This document shows, one piece after another, positions 61,505-64,000 of a DNA stretch of 64,000 bases (its first letter is position 1; each line of letters opens with the position of its first letter). Source of the DNA: Thermohalobaculum sp965247385 (lineage in GTDB: Bacteria > Pseudomonadota > Alphaproteobacteria > Rhodobacterales > Rhodobacteraceae); NCBI GenBank assembly GCA_965247385.1, contig CBDFHG010000007.1, forward strand, positions 434,001 to 498,000. Direction: 5' to 3'. A program made the position numbers and the translations under genes. Below the pieces are notes generated by a model. The model did not search any database. It was not told where the DNA came from and worked only from the letters and a program-made list of their open reading frames with translations.

Positions 61505-61621
61505 GGATTGGTACCAAATTGGCCCGCCACGGGTGGATTTTCAAGGTGCTTCACCGCACCAGCGAAGATTGCCCGCCGGCAATGCCAGCACACCGTAGCG
61601 GTGAAGCCGGTCGGATATTGT

Positions 61622-62887
61622 TCAGGAAGCGGTCGCCTCGGCTTCGGCCCGGTCGGAATATATGAACAAGGGCTTGACCTTGCCTTCGATCACTTCTTCA
61701 TTGACGACAACCTCTTCGACCCCGTCCAGACCGGGCAACTCGAACATGGTGCTCAAAAGCACGTCCTCAATGATCGAGCGTAATCCGCGCGCGCCGGTCT
61801 TACGGAGAATCGCCTTGCGGGCGATGGCACCGAGCGCATCCCCGGTGAAGGAAAGTTTCACTTCCTCCATCTCGAACAGCCGCTGGTACTGCTTGACCAG
61901 AGCGTTCTTCGGCTTGGTCAGGATCGTGATCAGCGCGTCCTCGTCCAGGTCGCGCAGGGTGGCGACCACCGGCAGGCGCCCGACGAATTCGGGGATCAGG
62001 CCAAACTTCAGCAGATCTTCCGGCTCCAGCACCGCCAAGACATCGCCGATGCGCTGGTCTTCCTCGGAGCGCACATCAGCGCCGAAACCCATTGCCGAAC
62101 CCTTGCCGCGCCGCGAGATGATCTTGTCCAAACCCGAGAACGCACCACCGCAGATGAACAGGATATTGGTGGTGTCGACCTGCAGGAACTCCTGCTGCGG
62201 ATGCTTGCGCCCGCCTTGGGGTGGCACCGAGGCGACCGTGCCCTCCATGATCTTCAAAAGCGCCTGCTGCACTCCCTCGCCCGAAACGTCACGGGTAATC
62301 GAGGGGTTGTCCGACTTGCGGCTGATCTTGTCGACTTCATCGATATAGACGATGCCGCGCTGTGCCCGCTCGACATTATAGTCGGCCGATTGCAGCAGCT
62401 TCAGAATGATGTTCTCGACATCCTCGCCCACATAACCCGCTTCGGTCAGGGTGGTGGCGTCCGCCATGGTGAAGGGCACGTCGAGAATACGCGCCAGGGT
62501 CTGCGCCAGCAGCGTCTTGCCGCAGCCGGTGGGGCCGATCAGCAGGATGTTCGATTTGGCCAGTTCCACGTCGCTGGATTTCGAGGCGTGGCTGAGGCGC
62601 TTGTAGTGGTTGTGGACCGCGACCGAGAGGACCCGCTTGGCCTTTTCCTGGCCAATCACGTAGTCGTCCAGCACCTCGCAGATGTCACCCGGGGTGGGCA
62701 CCCCATCCGCTGATTTGATCAGGTTGTTCTTGGTCTCCTCGCGGATGATGTCCATGCACAGCTCGACGCATTCATCGCAGATGAAGACGGTCGGCCCCGC
62801 AATCAGCTTGCGAACCTCGTGCTGGCTCTTGCCACAGAACGAGCAATAGAGGGTATTTTTGCTGTCCGAGCCACTGCTCTTTGTCAT
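61622..62887 (-). CDS. clpX: ATP-dependent Clp protease ATP-binding subunit ClpX
   Basis: The 421-residue unfoldase has an N-terminal zinc-binding domain (CSFC at 15-18, CDEC at 37-40), Walker A GPTGCGKTLLAQT near 121 and Walker B IVYIDEVDKI. It unfolds substrates and feeds them to ClpP. It begins 132 bases after clpP, in the conserved tig-clpP-clpX-lon order. Confidence 0.96.
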   Translation of the reverse strand: MTKSSGSDSKNTLYCSFCGKSQHEVRKLIAGPTVFICDECVELCMDIIREETKNNLIKSADGVPTPGDICEVLDDYVIGQEKAKRVLSVAVHNHYKRLSHASKSSDVELAKSNILLIGPTGCGKTLLAQTLARILDVPFTMADATTLTEAGYVGEDVENIILKLLQSADYNVERAQRGIVYIDEVDKISRKSDNPSITRDVSGEGVQQALLKIMEGTVASVPPQGGRKHPQQEFLQVDTTNILFICGGAFSGLDKIISRRGKGSAMGFGADVRSEEDQRIGDVLAVLEPEDLLKFGLIPEFVGRLPVVATLRDLDEDALITILTKPKNALVKQYQRLFEMEEVKLSFTGDALGAIARKAILRKTGARGLRSIIEDVLLSTMFELPGLDGVEEVVVNEEVIEGKVKPLFIYSDRAEAEATAS

Positions 62888-63019
62888 CGTGATCTCCAGG
62901 CGCGCCTGTGCGCCAAATCATCAAGTCTGGCCGCGATCAACACGGTAGCAACCGAATCTGGCTAACTGCATTTTACCGCCGTTGGCAACTCCTGTCACCA
63001 CAAGCGGTCCCGGCAACCG

Positions 63020-63646
63020 TCAATCCTCCTCGGGCTCGTCCCGCTTGTCGACGATCTTGTCGATCAATCCCCAGTCCTTGGCCTGCCCGGGGGTCATGAA
63101 GTTATCGCGCTCGAGCGCCGATTCGACCTTGTTCAGCTTCTGGCCGCAATGACGCACGTAGATCTCGTTCAGGCGCGCCTTCAGCTCCAGTATCTCCTTG
63201 GCGTGGATGGCGATATCGGTCGCCTGGCCTTGAAAGCCCGCCGAGGGCTGATGCAACATTATCCGACTGTTGGGCAGCGAGAACCGCATGTCCTTCTCAC
63301 CCGCCGCCAGCAGCAGCGAGCCCATCGAGGCCGCCTGGCCGATACACACAGTCGAGATCGGGCTGCGGATATACTGCATGGTATCGTAGATCGACAGGCC
63401 CGAGGTCACCACGCCGCCGGGACTGTTGATATACATGGCAATTTCCTTGTTCGGATTCTCCGATTCCAGAAACAGCAGCTGGGCCACGATCGAGGTCGCC
63501 GTTTCATCGTGCAGCGCGCCGGAGACGAAGATGATCCGCTCCTTCAGCAGGCGCGAGAAGATATCGTAGCGCAACGACCCGCGCGAAGTGATCTCCTCGA
63601 CGGTGGGGATAATGTAGTTGGTGGCGATGGCGATGGGGTCTCTCAT
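63020..63646 (-). CDS. clpP: ATP-dependent Clp protease proteolytic subunit
   Basis: The 208-residue peptidase has the catalytic serine in GQAASMGSLLLAAG and the histidine in RIMLHQPSAGFQG. The ATG at 63646 (MRDPIAIATNYIIP) is chosen: AGGA lies seven bases upstream and length fits the family. A frame to 63736 is not supported. It forms the ClpXP protease. Confidence 0.95.
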   Translation of the reverse strand: MRDPIAIATNYIIPTVEEITSRGSLRYDIFSRLLKERIIFVSGALHDETATSIVAQLLFLESENPNKEIAMYINSPGGVVTSGLSIYDTMQYIRSPISTVCIGQAASMGSLLLAAGEKDMRFSLPNSRIMLHQPSAGFQGQATDIAIHAKEILELKARLNEIYVRHCGQKLNKVESALERDNFMTPGQAKDWGLIDKIVDKRDEPEED

Positions 63647-63823
63647 CCAGGAATCCTGCTCGTTTTCTGACGCTCCCGACCATACAGGGGAGCAAGTCTT
63701 GCAATCAGGTTTAGTGCCTTGCTCGATCAGCGACAAGGGCCCGCGCCGAAATCGATCGGCCGCGCCGTTTGTGCACCGCCGCGGCCAGGGAATCCAGTTG
63801 TGATATGACGGATCAACCAGCCG

Positions 63824-64000
63824 TCATTCGGCGTCCAGCGCCTCCAGTTCCTTCTCGAAATCTGCCTTGGAGATCGCCAATTCGGTAATCTCGGCGTCCG
63901 ACAGGATCAGGTCGACCACCTTGTCCTCGAATATCTGCGCGCGGAACTGTTCCATCGCCTGACGGTTCTGTTTGAAGAAATCGAAACACGCCCGCTCCTG
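63824..64000 (-). CDS. tig: Trigger factor, C-terminal fragment (starts outside window)
   Basis: The last 58 codons are visible, QERACFDFFKQNRQAMEQFR ... VDLILSDAEITELAISKADF ... LDAE, matching the C-terminal chaperone arm end of trigger factor. The gene continues beyond the right edge. Its place before clpP fits the conserved order. Trigger factor binds nascent chains at the ribosome. Confidence 0.85.
   Translation of the reverse strand, partial: QERACFDFFKQNRQAMEQFRAQIFEDKVVDLILSDAEITELAISKADFEKELEALDAE

Noticed and set aside
1..64000. CRISPR array
   Set aside because: No regularly spaced repeat series with unique spacers was seen; the short tandem repeats at 29171-29233 are contiguous and coding.

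Overview
The window is high-GC DNA from an alphaproteobacterium. Two typical alphaproteobacterial housekeeping blocks, both on the minus strand, frame it: tig-clpP-clpX-lon at the right end (59.0-64.0 kb) and a full respiratory complex I operon, nuoA to nuoN, followed by birA, coaX and rnj (8.8-27.3 kb). nuoE carries a C-terminal extension of a kind I associate with Rhodobacterales and Rhodospirillales. I cannot name a genus. Every gene in these blocks is intact; most of the damage lies in the DNA between and beside them.

Layout. 1-3.1 kb: most of a large secreted Ig-like/fibronectin-type surface protein, running off the left edge, with a recent 939-bp internal duplication and a 20-base C tract (mRNA sense) just upstream. 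3.3-4.2 kb: a small operon whose retropepsin-like last gene is cut by a 162-bp inverted-repeat element. 4.5-8.6 kb: an IS1380-family transposase gene split by a 2.7-kb IS1595-family transposon with an 8-bp target duplication; its cargo is a broken cytosine-5 methylase, an intact HNH nuclease and a 55-codon gene. 8.8-27.3 kb: rnj, coaX, birA and the nuo operon, which also holds a DUF3291-type gene. 27.5 kb: tRNA-Asp.

27.6-58.8 kb is an accessory island between tRNA-Asp(GTC) and tRNA-Val(TAC). From left to right it holds: decayed secreted-protein genes and a coiled-coil membrane protein; transposase remnants and a second IS1380-type element; a DUF3892 gene and a broken HEPN gene; a plasmid RepA remnant; a serine recombinase joined to a helicase-methylase-ATPase (Hma-like) defence operon whose methylase is split by an IS66 element; a hipBA toxin-antitoxin pair; an IS200/IS605 remnant; a type I restriction-modification locus; and a phage terminase pseudogene. 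Two repeat halves (A next to tRNA-Asp, B next to tRNA-Val) occur joined at 32.8-33.1 kb, which looks like a copy of the uninterrupted insertion site.

The most novel feature is the type I locus (50.2-57.8 kb, minus strand). It reads phd-like antitoxin, hsdM, hepT, mntA::hsdS fusion, Abi_C-like gene, small gene, hsdR. The MNT nucleotidyltransferase antitoxin domain is fused in frame to the N-terminus of the HsdS specificity subunit and directly follows its HepT toxin partner with a 4-base overlap. This suggests that neutralisation of the toxin is tied to a subunit of the restriction complex. hepT and the 3' end of hsdR each carry a single-base frameshift here, so this copy may be inactive or the sequence may have errors.
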